From positions 434,001 through 498,000 of the forward strand of contig JARFXM010000004.1 of NCBI GenBank assembly GCA_029532625.1: 64,000 nucleotides of DNA, in the 5' to 3' direction. The notes under the pieces are model-generated. The model was given only the letters and a program-made list of their open reading frames with translations, made no database searches and had not been told where the DNA came from. Position 1 is the stretch's first letter; each line of letters begins with the position of its first letter. Of this stretch, positions 46,310 to 56,695 are shown one piece after another. Position numbers and translations under genes: made by a program. This stretch comes from Lomentospora prolificans. Taxonomy: Eukaryota; Ascomycota; Sordariomycetes; Microascales; Microascaceae.

Positions 46310-48334
46310 ATGGGCGCTGTGCCGTGGAGCACACTGGCAAGAGAACTACGGCCGCTCTTCCCTCTCTTTTCCCGCCCTTTGACGGTTCAGAAGTCTATTA
46401 CATCACTCGAAATGCCGTTTGAAGAGGAAGTGAAGAAAGCGGATCTTGTCCGTCTCGTGAGATGGAGCAAGAACCGACTTATAGAGATGATGACCGATGC
46501 TCTGACGGACACCAAGGCCATCGCTATACAGCGCGAGACAGCGTCGATTCTCGAGTCTGACCTCAACACAAACCCCAAAGCTGTCCTTCTTTATTTCGGA
46601 GGCACCGGGCCTATTGGGCACATCAACAAGCGCTTGTTGCAATGGCATGAAATGGCGGAAAACAAAGCCAGGATCAAGGTCTCATACGAGACGTCTAGTC
46701 CCGCCGTGTATAGCCTATACATCGACAAGCTGGTGGCTTTCGATACACTCCTCACCCGCTGGGCGCTAAAAGAAGAGAATTTCCTCACATGCGCCGACAA
46801 CAAGTTTGATGGCGAACGTACTGTTTGGGAAGCAAGTCCCCAAGTCCCGAAACTCACCAAAATCATCAAGGATCAGGCGCACGAGTGGTTTCTCCGACAC
46901 CAAATTACCCCAGAATTTTTGCAAAAGTCTGCCATTCAGATCATGGATACGTTTCTCTATGAACGTCCCGATATGATGGTCTTGGTGAATCTGGTTCTGA
47001 ATTTTCCCAAGGTGAAATACATCCAGCAGATTGAGATGAAGAGGACTGAATCGGAGCAGCTCGTGGAGCTTGTACTCGGCTGTGTACCGGTGCTTGGAGG
47101 CGCCATCGGTCTTTATGAGGCTTGGGAGGGGAGAGACCTGGCTGGATACAAATTGTCCAATCTCGAGCGCGGAGTCCTCGCCGCCACCGTCTTGCTTCCA
47201 GCTGCGGGACGCCTATTCAAGTACGGAAAAGCCGCTTATACCGAAGCTCGGTTAGCCAGGATGTACGGCCGTTCTGAAGCTGAGTGGACGAGAGCGATCA
47301 AGGCATCCGCACAAGCGAGCGAGAAGCAGGGTGCTCTGAAAACTATCCAAGAAGGCGAAGAGGCTCTACTAAAGACCGGGACGATCGATGCCAAACTGGC
47401 CAAGGAGCTTGAGACTGTCCTTCCCCAGCTCGCACAGAGTGCGGTGCCTACCACGACGGTTTCTCCCGAGGTCAAAGCCGCATGGGAGGCACTATCTCAG
47501 GCTTATCCGGCACTTAAGGCTCTCGATGAATTCGCCATAGAGAGGATCGTCCAGAAAGGTGCAAACGAGTCTCACATCAAAGGCCAGCTTCTCGAAGAAA
47601 TTATGGAGGCACATATTATTCCATGGCTACGCAAGCGAGAAGCAGGGTTTGCCCTCGGCGTTGAGGTTCCAGAAGGAAAAGGTCTGGAATATATCCCTGG
47701 CCACGCCATCCGCAGCGCAGTGGAAAAGACACCACAACAACTGACCGATGGCATGGTTGGATATTGGGACAAAGAGGTCTTCCACATCCTCGGAATATTT
47801 GAAGCCAAGGCGGGGAAGAAAGGGACGCGAGAACTACTCGTGGGTTCCAAAGACCTAACGGTAGCACAGAAACAGGAATTGAGGGCTTTTGCCAAAGACA
47901 CCTGGAGGGACGAACGTGACATTGCAAAGAGGCTCGGAAAACCGTACACGCGCACCGTTGAACAAGTTGAAGCTGATGCAAGTACCCTCGCTCTTTCCTG
48001 AATATTTAACTTTCTAACTCGTTTCTAGCTTGTGAGACTCAAGGATGGTGGTCAACTGCAACGTGATATCGAACGACTAGCGGTAAATGAGGATGGGTCA
48101 TTAGCATCAGTCTTCATTGATGGCAAGACGGTCTCTGTGGACATGTCGCCAAAATCAACCAAGTTCTTTGGGATTGTGCCCAAAGGGAAGAGGATAGATG
48201 TCTTCGAAGCACAAGTCACGGCCGCAGGCTACAAATTCGAAGCCATCGCCGCACCAATATCCAACACCGATCTCAATACAGCAACCAAGAGGCTGGCGGA
48301 GATAGGTGCGGCAACCATACCCAAACCTCCATAG
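46310..48334 (+). CDS. Polymorphic-toxin-like protein: pre-toxin TG-like segment plus PD-(D/E)XK nuclease candidate
   Basis: Exon 46310-47977 joins exon 48029-48334 across a 51-base intron with a GC|AG boundary (donor GAT|GCAAGT); this is the only phase-consistent junction found. Product about 657 residues. Residues 1-250 are helical and unrecognised. Residues about 250-310 match the pre-toxin TG pattern: C-V-P-V-L-G-G-A-I-G, E-A-W-E-G-R-D-L-A-G, K-L-S-N-L-E-R-G and a Gly/Ala-rich hydrophobic run. From about residue 420 the C-terminus looks like a restriction-endonuclease fold: K-G-Q-L-L-E-E at 424-430, Asp480 in D-G-M-V-G-Y-W-D, and E-A-K at 498-500. These would supply the metal-binding Glu, Asp and ExK triad of a PD-(D/E)XK nuclease. 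No signal peptide. In bacteria such modules belong to contact-dependent or secreted polymorphic toxins; here the gene is spliced. Which cell it acts on, and any immunity partner, are unknown. Confidence 0.7.
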
Positions 48335-48432
48335 GAGAGACTGCCGGAGGGGCTCTAGTTCGGATGAACAGAAACTGGATTAAACTACATAGCCAACACT
48401 ACAAGAATTGAACGTGTCGGGAGCATTCCTGT

Positions 48433-50846
48433 TTACCATAGCTCGCACGTGGGTTTCTTGTCCTTGCATTGGAAACTCTCCCTGAACTCTCGGCTGTTGG
48501 CCATCGTGCCGAGAACGCGGGCCCATTTAGGAGAGTGGGGATCAGTGTAAATGAGGTTCACAGCCGAATCCTTCCTTATCTTTCCACACCACCAGTTGGC
48601 ATAGTTAACAAAGAAAAGCTGATCGTGAGAAAAGAAAGAAAGGCCAGGGAGATCCTGATCGGTGTTACCTTTAGTACGGCTCTTCCACGCCTGGAAAGCA
48701 GCCGAGAGGCCACCTGCATCAGCAATGTTCTCGCCGAGGGTGAGCCTGCCATTGACATGGAGAGGCTTTCCATCGAGACCAGGAATACTGTATTTTGAGT
48801 ACTGGTCGACGAAACATTGCGCTCGCTCCTTGAATGCTTCTACGGTACCCTCCGACCACCAATCGCTGTAGTTTCCATTCTGATCGTAATGCCTGCCAGT
48901 CGAGTCAAATGCGTGGCTAAGCTCGTGGCCGGCAACGGCACCGAATGCGCCGTAAGAGAGATAGGAAGGAGTCTCGACATCAAATACGGGGAATTGCATG
49001 ATACCAGCAGGGAAAACAATCTCATTGCCAGGAGGGTTGTAGTACGCATTCACAGTCGAAGCAGTCATGCCCCACTCATCGCGATCAACCGGCTTGCCAA
49101 GCGCGGACCAGGCAAACTCAACGTCAAACTTGCGCATGGAAATGGCGTTATCGAAATAGGCGGACGAAGATACCTCGATTGATTTGTAGTAATCACGGAG
49201 CTTGGCCGGATCAAGTATGTCCGGGCTTTTGGTGGGATAACCGATCTTCTGGATGATGTTATTGACCTTGTTGATGGCCTTCTCGGTGGTTTCATCGTCC
49301 ATCCAGTCAATAATGTTGAGCTTCTTGATGAACTCGGACTTAATGTCCTTAACAATGGTATCACCGAACTCCTTAGCCTTGGCAGAGAACGCCTTTTCGA
49401 TAAAGAAGCGGCTGAGGATCCAGCCTAGACCACCATCGATATGGCGGACGCAGGTCCTCCACCTATCGGGAGCAGAATCGGGCTCCTAGAAACGGGTTAG
49501 ACTATGGCTCCAAGGGTAGACTTCGTGCACCTTACCTTGCCGGCGAGCTCGTTTCGGAATCGCTTGTAAGGCTTGACGGAGTCAGACTCGACATACGATG
49601 AGAGCGACTGGATGGCCTTCCATAGGAAATAGGCCTCGAGAACGTGCTTATCAGTATCCTTGAGGATACTGGATAAAGCATTCAAATACTCGGGGGACGA
49701 GACAATGATCCGCTCAATGACAATATCCTTGGGTGAAAGGTCTGATATCAGGGCTTGGATTTCAACCTCGGGAACGAGGGCGGCAGCCTCGTCAATAAAC
49801 ATGGGGTTGTAGTACTTCTGTCCGATTGTTAGAATCATGGAGTCCGGAATGTTTCCAGCACACCTACTGTAACGTTTAGACGGTCCTCAGTTGAAGGAGA
49901 GGCAGCGGCAAGAGTCTTCTCGAAGTCGACGACCTTGGAAAAGATTTCCTTGTCGGTATCGGGGTAATAGGCTCCGAGAACGGTGAGAGTAACGTTCCGA
50001 TACTTCTCCAAAAGTTTCTCATCTTCATATCGCTCCTTTGAGGGCAACCCAAAAGACCAGGGAGGCGAGACAGTTACGACAACAGTATCAGGGTCCCGGT
50101 CGTCAGGCCCTGTCCCGGAGTCGATCAGGGCAGCAATGCCCTGCCTCGCCAAAAGGAGCACGGTATTTTTGATGTATCCAGGCTCGGCGGATTCGGTAAC
50201 ACTCTTTTTGATCTCGTCCAGAATGTGATTCAAGGGACTATCGCCAAGGTCCTTGATTTGATCCTCGTTAAGGCAGGCGTCGTACGCAGCTTTCATCTTG
50301 TCAAAGTTCTTCTTATCCTCGTTTCGTGCAGTAGAAGCCAATCGGGCTGGAGAGAAGAAAGAATGCACAGAGTTCTCGGGGTAATCTGTTTGAAGGATAT
50401 TCTTGAGTAAGAGCTCCGAGTTCTCGGCCATGATCGTTCCGGTAAAAGCGCTTCCTTGATCGGGTCGGAGATCATGGCGATCTCTCCATCCTCCGCATAC
50501 CAACTCTTCGAAATTGTCGCAAGGATCGATATCTCGGTGATTGGGAGCAAGGTTGTAGAGGATCTCAGACGCAGCGTGGATACAGCCAGGCTTAAGGCAG
50601 AGGTTCGAGGAATCGCCGCCGTCTCGGAAGGGCACTGTTAGAGGGCCATTTCGGTCAGCATAGGGACTAAAACTTAGGAAACTTGGGTTTTGAGACGTCC
50701 ATACTCCTCGTGAGACCGTTCATAAACATAACGAAGGCTGTTGCAGCGCTAGCCATGAGCGCTACGCTAGTCCAAGGGCGCGTTCGCCGCCGAGCAGAAG
50801 CACGGGGCGATCCCTCACCTTGGAGAAGAGGGTATTTCTCCGACAT
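48433..50846 (-). CDS. M13 family zinc metallopeptidase (neprilysin/endothelin-converting-enzyme type)
   Basis: Type II membrane metallopeptidase that cleaves small peptides outside the cell. Exons 50846-50705, 50634-49868, 49817-49536 and 49485-48433 join in frame to 747 residues, the normal M13 size. The N-terminus is cytoplasmic and basic (R-R-R-T-R), followed by one membrane segment around residues 27-45 and the cysteine-containing ectodomain start (C-D-N-F-E-E-L-V-C-G-G-W). The peptidase unit has N-A-Y-Y, the zinc motif H-E-L-S-H at about 584-588, and E-N-I-A-D (Glu about 649). It ends with the C-E-L-W tail characteristic of M13 (C-x-x-W). All catalytic residues are present, so it should be active. 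It lies tail-to-tail with the toxin-like gene, 98 bases apart. Confidence 0.95.
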
Positions 50847-51846
50847 GGCAAGAGGAATTGACTTTATATAGGAAATAGGGGGAGGAATAGTATAGCCGTC
50901 GAGAGCGGGAGCTTCTGCGGCCCGAAGACAGGCTTCAGCTGCGAAATTGCGCCTCGCCGCTCACTTCTCCACTTGGGGATCGCTAGCCAAGTAGGATGGA
51001 GCTTGGCGCTAAAAGGGTGCTAGATCACGGATCCAGTGCGAGAATATGCGATAAAGAATACCCAATAGCCAATGATGGCTTTCGAGTTCTATTGATGCTT
51101 AAGAGATGGTTTGGACCAGAAGAGATTGCCAGGAGTCTCCTCACGAAGAGCAAGGTGGTGATGACGGGAGGAGCTCGGACAGGGATCAGACAGCTATGGC
51201 ATCATAGGTCAAGCCAGGCACTGAATTGGAGAGAGCTCTTGTGACTAAGCACCAGGTCACCTCCAGCTTTGCGCGGCAAGTCGGATCATGTGATCAGATC
51301 CACTGGTGCCTAAATTATGGGGCGATGATCAGTGCTCTCCACTTGCGCACGCAGCTGAGCATGTGAGACTTGAGCACTAAAGTATGCATTTAATACAGGA
51401 CTATTATTCTGTTCTCTTCTTCAGCTAAAGAGGGACCTGCGCCTGGAAATCGCTTGTTGCGAGTTCAGGGAAGATGACAAGGGGGACCGCGGATATGATC
51501 GCTGCGATGTTGCGCATTTCTAAGGATTCGTCAATTGATCAAAACAAGGGGAAAGGGAGTCGAGGGAACAAACACCACATTTATGTAGCTGCCTACGTTC
51601 GTAGCTCTCTTCGAAGGAGGAGGAAGAGAACCGTAGAACTGTACAGGAGGGGAAGTCGCACTGTTGTGTGCTTACTGAATTACTATGTATCTGCTCTATC
51701 GCTCTCACCCGTCCAGGGTATCATGGCGGCACTGATAAAGAGGCCATGACTTCCTCATGGTGCAGGGGACCGTGGGGCTCCTTAACTGTAGTAAGTGCGC
51801 TCAGTATAATCCTTTCGGGACCCAGATGCAACAGCAGCCAGCAACG
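50847..51846. other. Intergenic region
   Basis: 1 kb between the metallopeptidase start and the stop of the ARF-like gene. A TATATAAA-like element on the minus strand (about 50861-50870) lies only 15-25 bases before the metallopeptidase ATG, unusually close for a fungal TATA box. No gene recognised. Confidence 0.5.
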
Positions 51847-54111
51847 TCATGTGTTTGAAGATTTCAAGTCTATAAACGGCGTGATATCCGGCGGAACAAA
51901 GGCCTGAGAAGCCTCATCGCTCTCCCAGAGCTCTGAGGAATAGAACACCAGCGGCAACTGCTCGTAGGCCAAACGAGGACAGCTGGTAACAAAGGAAGAA
52001 AAGCTAGTCTTGGTGCTGCCTCCCTTTGCATGGGCAGAAAGCACTTCCCGAACCCAAAACATTTTCTCCGTGGTGCCTGAGAGATATGATCCGGGCAAAT
52101 TTAAAGCCAGAGATACGCCGCTAGATGAACTGATCTGTCTTCCTTCGTCTTCATTTGAGCTAGGGTCATGGATGAGATGGTGGTAGAGGTATACGAGAAG
52201 CTGTGCATGACTCGTTATCTCCGCCGGACGCTGACTAGTATCTCCCGCCTCGCCAATGAGAATAGCGGCCATGACGGACAAATCATCCTCAGGTGGCATT
52301 TTAGTCCGAATTAATGCACCCTTATAAGAAGATTCTAGCATCTTGGAGCGAGCTGCTTCGATATTTTCGGATGGCGGTGCAACCAATGCGTTTGGTAAGG
52401 GCTTCAGGTCGGGGACTTGGAACGCCATTCGAGCCGCGATGCTGTTCCATACATTCGCAGAATAGTACTGCTTCCATTCATCACCTCTGAGTCGTAGGAG
52501 AGCTTTGAATGCTTCGTAATTAAGTGCCGACATTTGAGTAGGTAGGCCAGCTATACTCTTATCCCCAGCTGATTCGAGTGAGACGCGGGCATGATGGAAA
52601 ATCTGAATCCAGAAATACGCTTGAGTAAGGGAATAAGGTGGTATGGAAGGGTCCTTTACCCGCCTGCGGATAGTGTGAACTTTGATTGCTTCTAATGCTT
52701 GTTTCACTATCTCCCCGCGGCGTCGATTCGTAGGCACAACTTTCTGTACCACTATGAAGGCAAATCGAAGAAGGCGATCGTCTTGAGAAATGGTTTCCTC
52801 TCCGTTATTAGCGTGTTTATGGTTTGGGATGGTGGTTGGGAGGGGCTGAATATCCGGAAAACACCAACGCTCCCTGGCACGGGGGCTGAAGAGATAATCT
52901 TTAGTATAATATTTTCTCCAGAGGCCCGTGTTCATGAGGTGAGGAGAGTGCAAAAGCACCTCTCCAAAGTTAGCCAGTGATGGCATCTTTTCGAGGCAGT
53001 GGTCGACCTGATAGGTCAAGGCAGCTAGACGAAGTTGGAAAAGCCAAAAGGCAGTCATGGTCCTTTCACACGTCAGTTCGAGTAAGTCGCACGCAAGGTA
53101 GTCGGTCCTACATACTTGTGGGCAGTGTTCCGGAACCTGTCCGGGTTTGTGGATTTCAGTCGTTCAAGATGGTCTATAAAGGTGTGAGTACAAGTGAGCA
53201 CACTATCTCCCACAGAGAGAGCCTCCAGTAGAACCGCGTATCCAGCTCGGAGATGTGTGTGATGGTCCCACGACGTAATATCGGCCCTGAGAAAATCCTC
53301 CCAAAATTCACCGGCGTCGTTCATGGCACTATTTGCCAAGACAATTTTCTGGAGTAGCTCCTCTGTCGTGGGTTCCTGGGTAATATCTGGGGTGCGAGCG
53401 TCTGGTGGCGGCTCACGATCTTTAGCCTTCTCGACGACGGCGTGGTGCAAATGGTCTATAATGTCGTAGATCCGTTCACCGTTATATGCGCTCAATCCGG
53501 GCAAGCGCAAAACCTTGCACTCTACCGAATTGCGAAAGGGTTCTAGCATGCTCTCAAAAGCGTCATACTGCTTTTGAAGCTCTGAGTCTCGGGTTTCAAC
53601 TGGTAGTTGATCCTGCTTATTCAGAACAACACAGACATACCCGCATCCGTCTTGAATCATTGGCTCAATATAGTCCTTGAGCATATTCAAGGATATTTCT
53701 TGCCAATCCGCGCTGGCGGAACAGTCATGAAGGTAGAGAACAAAGGTTCCTGGCGTGATATAGTGGCGAAGGAGAGGGCGGATTCGATCACATCCTTGTG
53801 TAGCTTAGTATCCAAGCCTTGCACGGTTAAAATGAGGCTTTTGCCGTATCTAAACTTACCTCCAACATCCCAGAGCTGAAATTTTGACCCTTTTGGATGG
53901 TCTATTGTCTCGACATTGAATCCAATCGTGGGAATCGTGACGACGGTATCCATTCCCTTCAACTTGTACAGAAGCGTCGTCTTTCCGGACGCATCCATGC
54001 CCATCAAAATACCCTTGTATTCCTTCTTTTTGAAGAGCCATTGGAAAACTAAAAAGCCAACTGATTAATGTTTAGGACTTCTGACTCCCCGGCTCGAGGT
54101 GCCTTACCCAT
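51847..54111 (-). CDS. ARF-like GTPase fused to a long C-terminal region
   Basis: Exons 54111-54108 (four bases), 54048-53860, 53794-53116 and 53062-51847 join in phase to 695 residues. Residues 1-180 are an ARF/ARL-type GTPase: P-loop G-M-D-A-S-G-K-T-T at 18-26, switch-I T-I-P-T-I-G-F-N-V-E, switch-II W-D-V-G-G-C-D at 61-67, and N-K-Q-D at 123-126. Position 2 is Val, so the N-myristoylated Gly2 of true ARFs is missing. The residue equivalent to the catalytic Gln (D-V-G-G-Q) is Cys66. The remaining ~500 residues are mostly helical with charged and aromatic segments and no domain I recognise. The tiny first exon is supported by phase and the MVFQWLF start. ARF GTPases normally control vesicle coats or lipid enzymes; a fusion of this length is not the standard architecture. 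Confidence 0.82.
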
Positions 54112-54876
54112 CTTGAGAGTTATGCCGCCGTAGCGCACACCCTAGCCACAGATAGGTGGAATGATCGTACAAGCCAACTTCAATAACAATAGACTTCGGA
54201 TGATTCTGATCTGGGATTGTTGATCTTGGATATTTGTTGCCGTGAAATTCCACGGATTGCGGACTTCTCGAAGTTTGACGCATACGTCGCTTTCATTGTC
54301 AGCCTGAGCCCAGCTGAGCCTCGCTTAGGCAACACACCCAGAGGGAGCAATCCGCCATTTCGGGTATAGCGCGACGGCGATTTCCGCACTCCAAAGAATG
54401 CCTCGATTCGGACTTTGCCAAGACCGCATTTGTCCACCAAGTTGGCGCTCCGCACTGCTCGGCCACCGACGAAAGCTGGTGAGCAGGGTCTCCAACCCAC
54501 CAGCCCGAGCCAGGCGTCTTTGCACGTCATGAAGAACACCAAGTCACAGAGAATTACTCCGACGCTAGTTTATAATAGCTGCATTTATATACCGGCACGT
54601 AGATTGCGGCATTTGTAAGCTGTCATCTGGCATAGCCTTCACCTTCAAGAGCTTCGCATCAAACACCCTCCTCACGGCAGGGTTCGTCGCGATATGCGGA
54701 ATTCCGTCATGAGTTGATCCGCTTTTGATATATATATATATATGTGTGTGTGTGTATGTGTGTGTGTGTTTGTGTGTGCTCGAGACGACTGCTATAGTAA
54801 TTCTCCCTGTCGTATTACATCGGACTTCTGTTCTCACTAAACTCGAGCTTTCTCACTTTTATACACTTCGCGCGAA
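54112..54876. other. Intergenic region with microsatellite
   Basis: Between the ARF-like gene and the broken NmrA-like gene. Contains the AT/GT microsatellite at 54728-54778; no gene recognised. Confidence 0.6.
54728..54778. repeat. AT then GT dinucleotide microsatellite
   Basis: A run of eight AT units passes into an imperfect GT tract of about 17 units. This is a simple sequence repeat in an intergenic spacer. Confidence 0.95.
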
Positions 54877-55913
54877 ATGTCTCCTCGCATCGCTGTTGTC
54901 CCTTCCTCCTCAAGGACGGACCGGGAAGCGATTCGTGTTCTTCTACAATCAGATGCCAAGCCATTAGTCCATGGCATATATCATGATACATCGAAAGCAC
55001 CATCAGACTTCCTCAGCAGCCGAGAGTTTGAGGCCGTGACAGGTGGCGTTGCGACCGGATCTAGTCCTGACTTTCTTGGTTGCGATGCGGCCTTTTTACA
55101 TTCCGCCACCAACGTACGATGGTACAGATCACCGCAACGAATGTGAAAAGTGCTCTTGAGAGAGTTCCAGGCGTTCTTAAGATTCTCTTCTTCTCAGCCG
55201 TGGGCTCTCAATATGACCGCAGAATTATAAGATGCCTTTTCGGCGTTCCGACCCGTTCTGACCTCTATATGTGGCTTCAAACTAATAACTGTTGAACCAT
55301 CAGGGGTGGCTCAAGTTGAACCATATTTACGATACCATCCTCGAGGGCGCGGTTCCTGAAGTCATGGTCATACACCCCGGCTACTTTCAAGAGGCTTGGA
55401 GGCCCATTCTCGACGAAGCGAGCCTGGAACCACCAGTTCTCTACTCATGGTTAGCACAAATTGACCACAAGGTTCCCATGGTAAGTTATCCGCGCTTCCA
55501 CGAACCAATCAATGCCTGAATCAAGAAAGAACTGCACTAAAGCATTACGTTAGGTGAGTCTTAAGGACGTCGGCAAATACTGTGCAATTTCTTTGCTGTC
55601 AAAGTCAACAAAACACAGCCCATACTACTTCAAATTGTTCGGCCCCCTACATTACAGCACTGCGGACATCCGAAAGGCCGTAGAGGAAGTCACCGGCAGC
55701 AAGGTCAATCTGAATCTCGTTGAAAAGGAGCAACTTGCGTGTTATTTTGCGCAGCGGATATCGGAGCAGTACGTGCAGGATCCTATGGACATGACCACGG
55801 CTGGCCTGCCCGGGGGGATCATGGCAGGAGACTCTGACAATCCGGGGAAGTGTGGAGCTGGCCGACACTCTTTGAGAGTTCTACAAGAGTTAAATGTCCC
55901 TTCCTGGAAATGA
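54877..55913 (+). pseudogene. Broken NmrA-like NAD(P)-binding gene
   Basis: NmrA-type proteins are atypical SDR-fold regulators or reductases. Pieces lie in several frames. From 54877: M-S-P-R-I-A-V-V-P, then G-C-D-A-A-F. A change of frame in a T5 run near 55090 is needed to read the family's P-P-T-Y-D-G-T-D segment. A second change is needed near 55120 to reach N-V-K-S-A-L-E-R-V-P-G-V-L-K-I-L-F-F-S-A-V-G-S-Q-Y. The next intron should start at the expected place near 55227, but the donor reads ATAAGA where GTAAGA would be expected. The last pieces (G-W-L-K-L-N-H-I-Y-D, then V-S-L-K-D-V-G-K-Y-C-A after a normal intron) match the family. Two shifts plus a lost donor suggest a pseudogene; sequencing errors could explain the shifts but less easily the splice site. 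Confidence 0.7.
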
Positions 55914-56695
55914 TTAGAGAAGGGACTTTAAAATTATTGCTATTTAAACTCATCTATCTATTGAATAGACTCCTGGACGTCCTCCTAATTGCACTACTCG
56001 GGCTGATTCCCGGTTCGCCCTCTCCACAGCAGTTTTTTTGCTTCTAGTCATTCATGACAGCTCATATCTGTCGACGCGAGAGTGACGCTACAGACTATAG
56101 GGCTCCTCCTGCATGTTGGTCCATTGACCGATTATTCGTCCGTGTGACTTGGTTCTCGTCCGCAATGCGACATCGTGTCCATACGACGGAAATATTGGTC
56201 GGTAGAACCGGGGCTGGGATGGGTGGGCCGGCTGTAAACGCATTAAGAAAAACGATAGCTCTACTCTTGGCGTAAGCTGTACCACAAGTGCATTCGACCT
56301 TGCCCTTAAAGACATGCTACCACGCTGGGTAGCTGCAGAGATAGTGCTGCGAATATCGGATGCAAGCGTGGTCTGACGTAAGACAGCGCTGGAATTTAGC
56401 TTGAACCTCTCATAGAAATAAGAGGAATGCGCCGAGTTTCTATATCCTTCTGCATTTGGTAGACTTGAGAGCGGCGTTTTGATCTGAATAGTGTCGAGCA
56501 CGCGTCTGTTCTTTGGTTCCATGGTGCAGTCCGCAGTCATTCAGGCGGGCTGAAATGCAATGAAACACCAGGCTCCCGGATATGAAGAATAATTGTCCCC
56601 CTTGTCAACGACTATTTTAACTCGAAGGTCCCCGTTTTGAGTAATAGGAACTCCAGTCTTAGCCACACTATACCTTTTCCTGTACAGCAATTACG
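55914..56695. other. Intergenic region and GMC oxidoreductase promoter
   Basis: Contains a 150-codon minus-strand frame (56088-56540) without motifs. The stretch next to 56696 is the promoter/leader of the GMC oxidoreductase gene. Confidence 0.4.

Noticed and set aside
56088..56540. 150-codon minus-strand frame upstream of the GMC gene
   Set aside because: No recognisable domain, and it occupies the expected GMC promoter.
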